Positions 1 to 9,717 of a stretch of 41,168 nt of DNA are shown in pieces; position 1 is the first letter of the stretch, and the number at the start of each line of letters is the position of its first letter. Location of the stretch: NCBI GenBank assembly GCA_012841305.1, contig DUVA01000251.1, positions 1 to 41,168 on the forward strand, read 5' to 3'. This DNA comes from Bacillota bacterium (lineage in GTDB: Bacteria; Bacillota; SHA-98; UBA4971). Both the position numbers and the translations under genes were made by a program. The notes beneath the pieces were generated by a model, which saw only the letters and a program-made list of their open reading frames with translations, was not told the DNA's origin and searched no databases.

Positions 1-530
1 GCTCTGCACTAAGGCAGTATTTATCTTTAGTGTAACCTACGTTCTACGATAATGGGGCCGGCCTCGTTCATTATTACTCTCAGGGAGAGCCAGTCAGCGA
101 TCGATCCGTGATCAAATCAGCTTGAATGGCTCTCGGCAAGAGCCAATCATCGACTGGAAGTCCGCAAAGCTACCGGAATGGCTCTCCAGGCGAGCCATTC
201 GGCAGAGATACCTTGTAAGAGGGCTTTGGACCGGTCAACAAGGCATCACCAGGGTTGGGGAAAGGGCGCTCTATACGCTCTTTCATAGATGGGTAGAGCT
301 CCCATCTACTCTGACGGCTATAGCCAGAGTGCTCGCTGAAACACATATCCACGAAAAACAGCACTTACGGAATTCAAGAATCCTCGGGCACGAGTACGCT
401 ATTCTATACTGATCATGCACCGATTGGGTTGATCTAGCCTCAACTCAAAGCTAGAATGTAGAAGGGTATTAGATCCTTGTCTAGAATGTAAATCTAGCAT
501 CCTCTTACTAAAACCTAGGGAGGTCTTGAG

Positions 531-1439
531 GTGAGAATCCGAAAAGTTGCTATTGTCGGCGCAGGTACCATGGGATGTAGCATTGCAGAAAACATCGGCG
601 AAAAAGGCTTTGTAGTTTTCCTCGTGGACCGCACCGATGAACTCGTGGAGGACGCTAAATGCCGGGTAGAACTCAGCTTGAATAAGCGTCTGGAAAAATG
701 GGGAATCACTGAAGCTGAAAAGCGAGTCACACTGAGTCGAATTCGTTTCACATCAAAGCTGGAGGACGTAGCAACGTGTGACTTAGTCATCGAAGCAGTC
801 CAGGAAGATTCCAACGTAAAGAAAAAGGTCTTATCTGATCTTGACGAGGTTTGTCATCCGCAGGCAATTCTCGCATCCAACACATCAACTTTCAGCATTA
901 CTGAACTTGCGGCAGCGACCCGAAGGCCTGAGAAAGTCATCGGCCTCCATTTCCTAAGCCCTGTAACGCGAGTTGAAATGGTAGAGATTGTCCGAGGGTT
1001 GAAATCATCAGAAGAGACTGTTGAAGCAGTCAAAAAGTTTGTCAAAAGCCTGGACAAGATCGGGGTGGAAGTCCATGACTCGCCGGGATTCGTTACGACC
1101 CGGCTAATCATTCCCCTCCTAAACCAGGCCATGAACGCGCTAATGGAGGGAGTGGCATCTGCGTCTGATATTGATACCGCAATGAGGCTCGGATTCGACC
1201 TGCCCAGAGGGCCGCTGGAAATGGCAGACCGAATGGGTCTTGATACAGTCCTGACTTCCATGGAAGGATTGTTCAGAGACCTGGGTGATTTTGCCTTCCG
1301 ACCGTGTCCCCTCCTTCGGAAGTTAGTTCGCGGAGGTCATCTGGGCGTTAAGACAGGCCAAGGATTTTTCAAGTATGACGGAGAGGGAAACCTTGTGGAA
1401 GCAGAGGAAAACCTTGTGTATCAGGGGGCAAGAGGATGA
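531..1439 (+). CDS. hbd: 3-hydroxyacyl-CoA / 3-hydroxybutyryl-CoA dehydrogenase
   Basis: 302 aa ORF, GTG start; N-terminal Rossmann [55 protein letters not shown] motifs typical of the family. Confidence 0.93.
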   Translation: MRIRKVAIVGAGTMGCSIAENIGEKGFVVFLVDRTDELVEDAKCRVELSLNKRLEKWGITEAEKRVTLSRIRFTSKLEDVATCDLVIEAVQEDSNVKKKVLSDLDEVCHPQAILASNTSTFSITELAAATRRPEKVIGLHFLSPVTRVEMVEIVRGLKSSEETVEAVKKFVKSLDKIGVEVHDSPGFVTTRLIIPLLNQAMNALMEGVASASDIDTAMRLGFDLPRGPLEMADRMGLDTVLTSMEGLFRDLGDFAFRPCPLLRKLVRGGHLGVKTGQGFFKYDGEGNLVEAEENLVYQGARG

Positions 1440-2644
1440 AAGTATTTGTACTCAACTGCGGAAGTTCATCTGTGAAGTACCAGTTGTTCAATATGGAAGA
1501 CGAATCAGTCATGGCAAAAGGGCTGGTTGAACGCATCGGGTCTGATGACGCTATTCTGACTCACACGCCGACCGGGCGATCCAGCGTAAAGCGGACATCC
1601 AGCATCTTGGATCATACCACTGCTATAGGCCAGGTCCTGGAGATGCTGGTCCATCCGGAACATGGAGTTATCAAGGACATTTCAGACATCCGCGCTGTCG
1701 GCCATCGTGTCCTCCATGGAGGCCCTACTTTTACCGAATCAGTCCTTATTAGCGGTGAAGTGAAAAAGGCTATACGCGACTGCATTCCCTTGGGCCCGCT
1801 CCATAATCCTGCAAACCTTATGGGAATTCTGGCTGCTGAATCCAACATACCCGGTGTGCCGCAGGTGGCCGTGTTTGACACCGCGTTTCACCAGACTATG
1901 CCTAAACACGCTTTCCTTTATCCGCTTCCTTACATTCTCTACGAGCGCCACAAGGTAAGGCGGTATGGTTTTCACGGCACATCCCATAGATACATTTCGC
2001 GTAGAACTGCTGAATTACTCAAAAGGCCTTCTGAGGGTCTCAAGATTATCAGTTGTCACCTGGGTAACGGAGCAAGCATAGCTGCAGTAAAAGACGGCAA
2101 ATGCATGGATACCAGCATGGGCCTTACACCTCTTGAAGGGCTCATGATGGGGACAAGATCCGGCGATATTGACCCTGCAGTCGTCTTCTACGTAATGAAA
2201 CATGAGAACCTCACTATGGGCGAAATGGACTCTTTATTGAATAAGCATAGCGGGCTACTTGGAGTCTCAGGTATCAGCGGAGATATGCGAGAAATTGAAG
2301 CCGGAGTAAAAAACGGTAATGAACGCGCCAAGGTTGCTTTTGATATATATGAGTACCGGATCCGCAAGTATATCGGCGCATACTCTGTCGCCCTGGACGG
2401 GGTCGACGCTATTGTGTTTACAGCAGGTATAGGAGAAAACTCCCCGTTCCTGAGGCAACGCGTATGTGAAGGCCTTGGTTTCCTCGGAGTAACGATTGAC
2501 GCAGAGAAAAACAATTCCAAAGGCAAAGAGGTCGATATCACCGGAGAAGGCTCCAAGGCTAAGGTGCTTGTAATTCCCACTAACGAGGAATTAGTTATTG
2601 CCAGGGATACTCTGGGGATAGTGTCAGGCTCAAACAGCCGGTAA
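1436..2644 (+). CDS. ackA: Acetate kinase (acetokinase family)
   Basis: 402 aa; [71 protein letters not shown]; overlaps upstream stop by ATGA. Confidence 0.95.
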   Translation: MKVFVLNCGSSSVKYQLFNMEDESVMAKGLVERIGSDDAILTHTPTGRSSVKRTSSILDHTTAIGQVLEMLVHPEHGVIKDISDIRAVGHRVLHGGPTFTESVLISGEVKKAIRDCIPLGPLHNPANLMGILAAESNIPGVPQVAVFDTAFHQTMPKHAFLYPLPYILYERHKVRRYGFHGTSHRYISRRTAELLKRPSEGLKIISCHLGNGASIAAVKDGKCMDTSMGLTPLEGLMMGTRSGDIDPAVVFYVMKHENLTMGEMDSLLNKHSGLLGVSGISGDMREIEAGVKNGNERAKVAFDIYEYRIRKYIGAYSVALDGVDAIVFTAGIGENSPFLRQRVCEGLGFLGVTIDAEKNNSKGKEVDITGEGSKAKVLVIPTNEELVIARDTLGIVSGSNSR

Positions 2645-2650
2645 CGTTCC

Positions 2651-2673
2651 CAACCGGAAGCTCCTTTCGGTTG
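2651..2673 (+). terminator. Hairpin downstream of ackA
   Basis: CAACCGGAAG-ctc-CTTTCGGTTG, 10-bp stem with one G-U pair; weak T-tract. Confidence 0.4.
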
Positions 2674-2758
2674 TTGGGTTCCTTAATCCGCCCAGTGCTC
2701 TGTAAAAACAGCGACGGGCTGCTTGACTGACAGGCATAAGAAGCCGGATGACTACGAT

Positions 2759-2794
2759 AACGCTACAGCCCTCAATTGCAGGGTCTGTAGCGTT
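2759..2794. terminator. Probable bidirectional terminator between convergent ackA and glycosidase genes
   Basis: AACGCTACAG...CTGTAGCGTT perfect 10-bp stem in the convergent gap. Confidence 0.5.
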
Positions 2795-2803
2795 TGTGAT
2801 CTG

Positions 2804-4906
2804 TCATTTCCTGAGGATGAGAACTGAAGATACCTCTGACTCAGGAACACAAATTTCTACCACATCATCTGTAACAACATATCTCCCGAAGCCTTCATTG
2901 CCGTGGATATCAAAAGTCAGAACGTCTCCCACTTCATAAGCAGGATGCTTGACCACGAGATACTTACCCGCTCCCTTATTAGGATTTGCCATGATGTAAA
3001 GGTCGCCCGCATCCTTCAACCGCCAATGAGAAACCTCAAGGCCAGGTGATGCTTGTATTACGTCCTCGCTATCTATGAACCGGCCGGCCTTAAAGAACGG
3101 GTTGAGTCTTTTTCGAAACCCGATTGCAGCCTTGAGATACTCATGCAAATCATCATCGAGACTCTCCGTCTTGTCCAGACCCACCCAAAATACTGACCCG
3201 AGAAGGAGGGCTCTGTTCAGATCGTAGTAGAATTTTGTCGCCCTCGCCTCGCCTGTAAGATGTCTCTTAGGGTTACACATATTGACCTGGACATACTCAG
3301 GGAATGTATACTTATAGAGATTGTAGAACTCGTCATAAGGGTCTCCGTTCCAAGTAAGGTTTCCCCAGACGTAACTCCCGTAAATATCACCGCAATTCTC
3401 TATCATCAGGAAAGAGTCAGGGTTTATGGACCTGACCCTCTCAAGAAGGTCTTTCAGAACTCGAATATAACCCCGGTTAAAGCTGCCTATGTCTTCATGG
3501 GTATGGCTCTTGTCATAGCAAGGAAAAGGTTCAGCGGATCCCAGTTGATCCAGGTATATTCCTGTAGCGCCATAACTCTTCGCCATCCAGCTTCCTACGT
3601 CTATGAGATAGTCTTGCCAGGCCTTATTGGCAGGACAAAGCACCACGAACTTGTGAGGGCCATACTGCTCATAAGTCTTCTTCCCTGCCTCATCCTTGAT
3701 TGCCCACTTTCTACCCAGCGTCTCGAAGTAGTCAGATTCCATATGGAATATCCTGGAGTTTACGTAGAATGTGATAAAGCCGCCATTTTCATTTACATAC
3801 CGGCAGCCCTCTGCAAGCTCCCAGCATGTCCCAAGCTCCAAGTCAGGATGATACTCAGGATAGTCCTGGTCGAACCCGCTTCTATTCCATGAAGCGATGA
3901 ACATGTGTCTCATGCCGTATTCGTCTTGTCCACGTTCATACATGGAGGGAATATCGCCGAATCTGTTGTAGATGACACCGTCTCTCTTGAAATTGTAGCA
4001 CTGGTTCAAAATGGTTTCGTCCTCTAGGTACTTAGGATTATCAGGCATTTGAATGACACCGTCTATCCATTCTCGATACCTTGAGGCACCAAAGTGCCAA
4101 TCATCTGTAGTAATTCCTACGCCGTAGGGGTGGGAGTTCCATGTTTCACCGGGATTGACAGTTGCGTATTTTCTCATAGCCCATCCCATCCACGGGTCAT
4201 CAGGGCCACCGGTCTCAACTCTAAGGCCTGTTACAATGAAATCCCGGTCATATGAGCTAATATAGAGGCCATTTTCATCATCGTAATAGTACATCCAGTT
4301 CATGGATGCCAAGCCACAATAGTTTATTTCCCGAAAGAATACGCCATCGTCTCCGCGTTTGGTCCCTGCCCTCCAAAAACCCAAGTACCTTTCGGATGTG
4401 TATTCCCTTACCGGAGCAAGAGTCTTCTCCCCGGCATGGTGAGGGTAAATCATGATGTCATCCTGCCACGATTCTCCCAGATACACACCGCGGAAACACG
4501 GAAAAAGGATTTCGACTATCAGATAGCGTTCATCACTATTACTTAGTTCCAGGAACCAAAGGGTTTCAGCATCGTCTTCCCTAACTTCCATGCGAACGGA
4601 AGCATGAATGCGGACCGGTTCAGCCTCTCCTGCCAGTGCGCTCTTGAATTTGACAACCAGTGAACGCGTGCTCTCACCTGAAATGTCCTTATCACCGGTT
4701 ATCTCCTCAACGGATATTACCCTGTCAGGGACTACCTCCACTTTCTCACCGGACGACAAAGAAATGCAGGAGAGCTTGTACAGAGGAGACCTGAGATCTA
4801 GTTTCAGATAATCATCTCCTGTAATTCTATTCTTTAGGGAGGTAAGCCGGCCGTCCTCACTGTCTACGCAGATTTCCAGGTACTTATTTCCTATAGAAAG
4901 GCCCAT
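2804..4906 (-). CDS. Putative glycoside hydrolase, DUF6259-like
   Basis: 700 aa ORF; (beta/alpha)8-like region with YLDQLGSAEPFPCYDKSHTH and end of a carbohydrate operon. Confidence 0.7.
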   Translation of the reverse strand: MGLSIGNKYLEICVDSEDGRLTSLKNRITGDDYLKLDLRSPLYKLSCISLSSGEKVEVVPDRVISVEEITGDKDISGESTRSLVVKFKSALAGEAEPVRIHASVRMEVREDDAETLWFLELSNSDERYLIVEILFPCFRGVYLGESWQDDIMIYPHHAGEKTLAPVREYTSERYLGFWRAGTKRGDDGVFFREINYCGLASMNWMYYYDDENGLYISSYDRDFIVTGLRVETGGPDDPWMGWAMRKYATVNPGETWNSHPYGVGITTDDWHFGASRYREWIDGVIQMPDNPKYLEDETILNQCYNFKRDGVIYNRFGDIPSMYERGQDEYGMRHMFIASWNRSGFDQDYPEYHPDLELGTCWELAEGCRYVNENGGFITFYVNSRIFHMESDYFETLGRKWAIKDEAGKKTYEQYGPHKFVVLCPANKAWQDYLIDVGSWMAKSYGATGIYLDQLGSAEPFPCYDKSHTHEDIGSFNRGYIRVLKDLLERVRSINPDSFLMIENCGDIYGSYVWGNLTWNGDPYDEFYNLYKYTFPEYVQVNMCNPKRHLTGEARATKFYYDLNRALLLGSVFWVGLDKTESLDDDLHEYLKAAIGFRKRLNPFFKAGRFIDSEDVIQASPGLEVSHWRLKDAGDLYIMANPNKGAGKYLVVKHPAYEVGDVLTFDIHGNEGFGRYVVTDDVVEICVPESEVSSVLILRK

Positions 4907-4911
4907 ATCAG

Positions 4912-5655
4912 CTAGTACCCCACTTTCTCATACTCACCCCATGCCACCGCATTAAACCTTTCCGCTCCGCGCATGTGGTTGCTCATGTAGATATGCGGCT
5001 TCTTTCCCTTTTCCAGCAGCAACTCGACAACACGCGCCTGTATAGCCCAGACAATGTATGATGCAGCAATCCCGGAAGAAGGACAGATTCCCTGTCCCAG
5101 CTCATCCACATGTACAAGCGTATCTCCTACGTCAGAGCAGTTGTCTATCACAATGTCACATACTTCAAACAGCTTCTTACCGCTGGGATGCGCTGAGTCA
5201 AGATCCCTAGAATACTTGATTGATGTGAGCCCTATCACCGTGACTTCCCGGTCACGGGCACAAATAGCTGCCTCTACAGGCAGAACGCTTATCCCGGAAA
5301 CCGAGCCGACAAGCAAAACGTCCCCTGGGAGTATGTTGCTCTTATCTATGATGAACTCGGGTAACCCCTTGATGGAATCCATGAAGACCCTCTTCTTTGA
5401 CACTGAACGCGCCCTCGGCCTTACCGGGTTGTCCACATTCAGGGATACCCTTACCGGCCTTACAGCCATTAACCCCCCTGACCTCCCGATAGCCTCATAC
5501 ATGAGCATATGGCCTGTATCTAGGATATGCCACACCCCGTCATTAAGGAGGGCGTCTGTAATGGCTGCGGCACTTTTGTATATGGCGTCAATTTGAGTAG
5601 ATTCTATCCTTTTAAGGACTTCCTTCATCTTTGTGAAGTACTCCAAAGTCAGCAC
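4912..5655 (-). CDS. SIS-domain sugar-phosphate protein (UPF0309-like), copy 2
   Basis: 247 aa; DTGHMLMYEAIGRSGG, LVGSVSGISVLPVEAAICARDREVTVIGLTS. Confidence 0.8.
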   Translation of the reverse strand: MLTLEYFTKMKEVLKRIESTQIDAIYKSAAAITDALLNDGVWHILDTGHMLMYEAIGRSGGLMAVRPVRVSLNVDNPVRPRARSVSKKRVFMDSIKGLPEFIIDKSNILPGDVLLVGSVSGISVLPVEAAICARDREVTVIGLTSIKYSRDLDSAHPSGKKLFEVCDIVIDNCSDVGDTLVHVDELGQGICPSSGIAASYIVWAIQARVVELLLEKGKKPHIYMSNHMRGAERFNAVAWGEYEKVGY

Positions 5656-6596
5656 TGTTTCCCACCTCTATATGAGGCCTCAAGGTTCCCCAGCGTCTCT
5701 TCAGTCCATGGAATCCCCGCCTCCCTCATTGCAATGAGAAGAGCGCCTATGACAGGCTGAAACCTAGGCCTTACAATGTTTATTTCTTGACACGATCTTC
5801 GCACATCCTCTTCAAACACGCGTACCAGGCTCTCCCCGAACTTTGAAATGCCGCCGACAAGGGCTAGGTCATACAGCTCGTCATCTATTCCCAACCTCTC
5901 TATCACTGCGACTGCCATCTCTGCAAGGCCTGAGGCAGCACTCCTAACAATGTAGAGCGCCACATCGTCACCTTCTTCGGCGGCTTCCTTGACCAGCGGT
6001 GCAAGATGCGCCACACCCGGCGCAACAGAACTCCTTAGTTGTTGGACCTTTTCCACCCGGTAAGACCTGAGGAGTTTCTCGGTGAGTGCAGTCTTAGGCC
6101 CAAGCTGATCAAATTCCCGAGCCACTGCTTCTAGGGCTTTGGTCCCTATCCAATGCCCGCTTCCTGTATCGCCTATGACAGGGCCCCACCCTCCGACAGT
6201 CACTCGTTGTCCCGTGAGAGAAATACCCATAGCGAATGAACCTGTGCCTGCCAGCGTCACAACTCCGTGGTCTTTTGCCAGAGCGCCAAAGAATACACTG
6301 AAGTCATCCGAATGAAAAGAGATTACCCCCGGAAGTAAGCCTAGTTCATGGACAATCCGGTCTCGGCATCGCCGGATACCGGGCACAGCTATGACAATGC
6401 CACATATGTCCTTGGGATCCGTATCTCCGAGAACCATCATAACTGAACCGGTCACAGCCTGAACGGCTTTGTCTTCACCGACAAACAGCGGGTTTGACCC
6501 GGTGGTTACTGCGGTTCGAAGAACATTCCCACAACATGTGGCAAGGATGGCCTCGGTCTTGGTGCCGCCTCCGTCTACGGCTATCAGGTATTTCAT
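5649..6596 (-). CDS. BadF/BadG/BcrA/BcrD-type ATPase, N-acetylglucosamine kinase-like
   Basis: 315 aa; VDGGGTKTEAIL, VTLAGTGSFAMG, GGWGPVIGDTGSGHWIG. Confidence 0.88.
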   Translation of the reverse strand: MKYLIAVDGGGTKTEAILATCCGNVLRTAVTTGSNPLFVGEDKAVQAVTGSVMMVLGDTDPKDICGIVIAVPGIRRCRDRIVHELGLLPGVISFHSDDFSVFFGALAKDHGVVTLAGTGSFAMGISLTGQRVTVGGWGPVIGDTGSGHWIGTKALEAVAREFDQLGPKTALTEKLLRSYRVEKVQQLRSSVAPGVAHLAPLVKEAAEEGDDVALYIVRSAASGLAEMAVAVIERLGIDDELYDLALVGGISKFGESLVRVFEEDVRRSCQEINIVRPRFQPVIGALLIAMREAGIPWTEETLGNLEASYRGGKQC

Positions 6597-6598
6597 CC

Positions 6599-7336
6599 TT
6601 AGAACCCCTTTATCCTCCGGCTGTACTTCTTCAAGAGGGCGTTGTTAAAACCGTCGCCTTCCGGCATATTTGAACTCATAAGCACCGGAGGTATCACTCC
6701 GGCCTCTGCGAATCTGGAAGCGACCTCCACTACAAGGCAGTTTGCAATGTATATTCCTGCGATGGATGACAGCGCTCCTATCCGTTGGCCTGTCTCATTG
6801 ACTTCTACGGCAGCGTCATTCTGCGTGATGCAGTTATCGATAACTATGTCAGCGATGTCCATAAGCTTCTTTCCCGTGGCATGCCTGGACTTCAAGGCTG
6901 TACTAATATCCCTTGATGTTATGCAGATTACGTTCATCCCCCGTTCCTTGGCTAATTGAGCCATTTCAATAGGAACAGGGTTAATCCCTGAGTTCGAGGC
7001 AATCAGTATCGGTTCCCCTTCCCTTACATCTAGACCCTGCAAAATCACTCCGGCATACCCAGGCAATCTCTCAAGTTTCGTGCTTCTCAGGGCGCCTGTA
7101 TGTAACATGGTGCCTGGATCAAAAATCGGATTCACAGGCACAAGGCCTCCGGTCCGATGGAACAGCTCTTCCACTATCATGTGAGAATGACCTGTAGAAA
7201 ACACATGCAAGACACCATCTTTGAGCAAGGAACCTGTGACCAGTTGGGCAGCCTCTTCGATAACCGGTGTCTGAGTCGCATTTATCCTATTTAGAAGATC
7301 CAGAACACACTCCCTGTAACTGTCTATGTATGACAT
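6599..7336 (-). CDS. SIS-domain sugar-phosphate protein (UPF0309-like), copy 1
   Basis: 245 aa; FSTGHSHMIVEELFHRTGG, IASNSGINPVPIEMAQLAKERGMNVICITS. Confidence 0.82.
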   Translation of the reverse strand: MSYIDSYRECVLDLLNRINATQTPVIEEAAQLVTGSLLKDGVLHVFSTGHSHMIVEELFHRTGGLVPVNPIFDPGTMLHTGALRSTKLERLPGYAGVILQGLDVREGEPILIASNSGINPVPIEMAQLAKERGMNVICITSRDISTALKSRHATGKKLMDIADIVIDNCITQNDAAVEVNETGQRIGALSSIAGIYIANCLVVEVASRFAEAGVIPPVLMSSNMPEGDGFNNALLKKYSRRIKGF

Positions 7337-7413
7337 ACACTAAAGGACCAGCTCCTATCTACCACATCATTTGCGACGCTTTCGCGGCTAATCGAGGTAT
7401 CCGGGTAGCGAGA

Positions 7414-7436
7414 GGCGCCCGGAAATCCCGGGCGCC
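7414..7436 (-). terminator. Intercistronic hairpin 3' of the solute-binding-protein gene
   Basis: GGCGCCCGG-aaatc-CCGGGCGCC, 9-bp GC stem between SBP stop and next gene; no T-tract, so attenuating/stabilising rather than a full terminator. Confidence 0.5.
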
Positions 7437-7452
7437 CATAGCCCATAACAGA

Positions 7453-8721
7453 CTAGAACTTCCCAGCCAGCACATCTGCAGCTTCTTTCTCAATAGCTGC
7501 TATGGCGTCATCAACGCTTCGCTCACCCAGCCACATTAAGTCGAACTCCTTCTCAACCAGGGCAAAGAAGTCCACGCCGTAGACAGGGCTTGGAAACGGC
7601 TTGCTGTAATCCAGGGCTTCGATGAAGTAATTGTGATCAGGACGTGCTTTGACGAAATTAGTAGTTTCCACGTCCTTTCTGGACGGAAGGCCCATACCTG
7701 TATTGAGGACAATCTGCTGAGCTTCTTTGCTTGCAAAGAACTTCAGCACTCTCCAGGACAGATCCGGATTCTTGGCGCCTGCCGGAATGGCCCATGCATT
7801 AACAAACGCCACGTTCACCCGGGATTTGCCTTTTGGAAGGGGCCTGATTACATAGTCTATGTTTGCATTCTGAAGCTCTACTGTAGTAGACAGGCCCCCC
7901 ATGAGCATGGCGACTCTACCTGCGACAAAAGGCGCTGATTGCGGCCTTCCGAACTGCATGGCCTGGGTCTCAGTGGGCACGGACTTGTCAACTACACACA
8001 TCTCATGTAGGAACTTGATAGCTTCTATGCTCTCGGGCATTCCCAACAGAGACTGCCCTTCCACAGTACAGAGCCCACCATTATTCTGCATCAGGAAATC
8101 AGTGAAAGCGTCCATATACTTCCTGAAATAGAATCCCCACTGGTCAGCGTGTCCGTCACCGTCCAAGTCTTTTGTCATTTTCTTGGCTATAGCTTTAAAG
8201 TCGTCCCAGGTCCAATCAGCGTCAGGTATCGCTACACCGGCTTGTTCGAATAGCGTCCTGTTAAAGAACATCACCTTGCTGGTTATGTCCCTTGGCATCG
8301 CATAAAACTCGCCATTGTATGTAAGGGCATCCGAAACGACAGGGTAGACCTGTGCCATCTCATCCTTGTAGTCTTCTTTTACGTAGCGGTCAATGTTCAT
8401 GATAGCGCCCTTATTGGCGAATATCGGTATCTTGTCCATAGCTATCATCATTGCATCGGGAAGATCAGCGCCTCCGGCAATCATGACAAGCATCTTGTCA
8501 GCATACTTGCTTCCAATCTGAAGATACTCTAATTCCAGATCCGGATTTAGTTTCTCGAATTCAGCCTTCAACTGGATCAGCGGTTGCGAAGTAGTAAAGT
8601 CCCACCATGAGATTACCTGGACCTTAGTCTTCTTTGTTGCAGCCTCCAACGCTACACACATGGACAACGCGAGCGTGAAGATTACAACGAGAGCCAGTGT
8701 CCTTCTAATAGAAGGTCTCAT
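7453..8721 (-). CDS. Carbohydrate ABC transporter substrate-binding protein (family 1)
   Basis: 422 aa; signal peptide then VQVISWWDFTTSQPLIQLKAEFEKLNPDLELEY and typical C-terminal SKEAQQIVLNTG. Confidence 0.93.
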   Translation of the reverse strand: MRPSIRRTLALVVIFTLALSMCVALEAATKKTKVQVISWWDFTTSQPLIQLKAEFEKLNPDLELEYLQIGSKYADKMLVMIAGGADLPDAMMIAMDKIPIFANKGAIMNIDRYVKEDYKDEMAQVYPVVSDALTYNGEFYAMPRDITSKVMFFNRTLFEQAGVAIPDADWTWDDFKAIAKKMTKDLDGDGHADQWGFYFRKYMDAFTDFLMQNNGGLCTVEGQSLLGMPESIEAIKFLHEMCVVDKSVPTETQAMQFGRPQSAPFVAGRVAMLMGGLSTTVELQNANIDYVIRPLPKGKSRVNVAFVNAWAIPAGAKNPDLSWRVLKFFASKEAQQIVLNTGMGLPSRKDVETTNFVKARPDHNYFIEALDYSKPFPSPVYGVDFFALVEKEFDLMWLGERSVDDAIAAIEKEAADVLAGKF

Positions 8722-8851
8722 TTCTTCTATTCCTCCCTCTTGATTCAGTCAATCTAGCCTCCGACGACACGACAGCCATGGCCTTGTGAAGGCCTGGGGC
8801 ACTTATCTATCACCTCTTCTCACCGTTAATGCTTAGCAAGAGAAGCGGGAA

Positions 8852-9694
8852 TTATCTTCCTCCAAGGCCGCTGGTGAGGATTCCCGCCATAAAATACCTT
8901 TGGAAGCACATAAATATCACTATGAGAGGGATGATGGACAGCGTGGTCGCAGCCATCAGAATATCCCAACTCGATTGCACATTAGTTTGGAGGTATGTCA
9001 GGCCTACCTGAATAGGCATTTTTAGAAAATCGTTAATCACTACGTTGGGCCATAGGAAGCTGTTCCACTCCGTCTTGAACCCTATGATTGCAATAGTGGC
9101 TATAGCAGGCTTCGAATTGGGCATGATGATATTCCGCCAGACACCCCAGGGTGAACATCCGTCAATCAGGGCTGCCTCTTCCAATTCCCTGGGAATACTG
9201 AGGAAATGCTGCCGCATGAAGAAGATGTTAAATACCAGGCTTGCGCTGAAGATTGGAGGGATGATAAGTGCAGTGTACCTGTTAATCCAACCGAGTTTTC
9301 GAACCAACGCGTAACGGGGAATAAGGGTAACATGGCCAGGTAACATCATTACGCCAAGGAGCAACATGAATATAAAGTCCCTACCCTTAAACTGAAGCCT
9401 TGCAAAGGAATAAGCTGCCATGGAGGCAAGAGTGATTGATATTACAGGCACTGTTGTAGCCAAAAAGAGTGAGTTTACTAGAAATCTGTGAAACGGAAGT
9501 ACACTTAAGGCCTTTCGATAGTTGTTAAGGGTAGCCGGGTTAGGTATCAGATCTAAAGGGTTACCGCTGTATATCTGACTGCGGGTCTTGAATGAGGCTG
9601 TGACTGACCAGACAAACGGGAATATCATGACGATGGCTACCAGAATTAAGATCGCATACAGGACAGCAATGTGTAACCTCTTCTTGCGCTTCAC
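8852..9694 (-). CDS. Carbohydrate ABC transporter permease (MalG-type)
   Basis: EEAALIDGCSPWGVWRNIIMPNSKPAIATIAI EAA loop; track ORF runs to 9799 but a GTG at 9694 with GGGAGGA SD upstream is the likelier start and removes overlap with the next gene. Confidence 0.9.
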   Translation of the reverse strand: MKRKKRLHIAVLYAILILVAIVMIFPFVWSVTASFKTRSQIYSGNPLDLIPNPATLNNYRKALSVLPFHRFLVNSLFLATTVPVISITLASMAAYSFARLQFKGRDFIFMLLLGVMMLPGHVTLIPRYALVRKLGWINRYTALIIPPIFSASLVFNIFFMRQHFLSIPRELEEAALIDGCSPWGVWRNIIMPNSKPAIATIAIIGFKTEWNSFLWPNVVINDFLKMPIQVGLTYLQTNVQSSWDILMAATTLSIIPLIVIFMCFQRYFMAGILTSGLGGR

Positions 9695-9717
9695 ACTGTT
9701 TCCTCCCCTATGAAAGT

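Noticed and set aside
3260-3892. 210-aa plus-strand ORF
   Set aside because: Antisense to the well-supported DUF6259-like glycosidase; no recognisable motifs
5500-5512. GAGCATATGG inside the SIS gene resembling the DUF134-cluster operator
   Set aside because: Only a half-site within a coding sequence, no promoter context; likely chance
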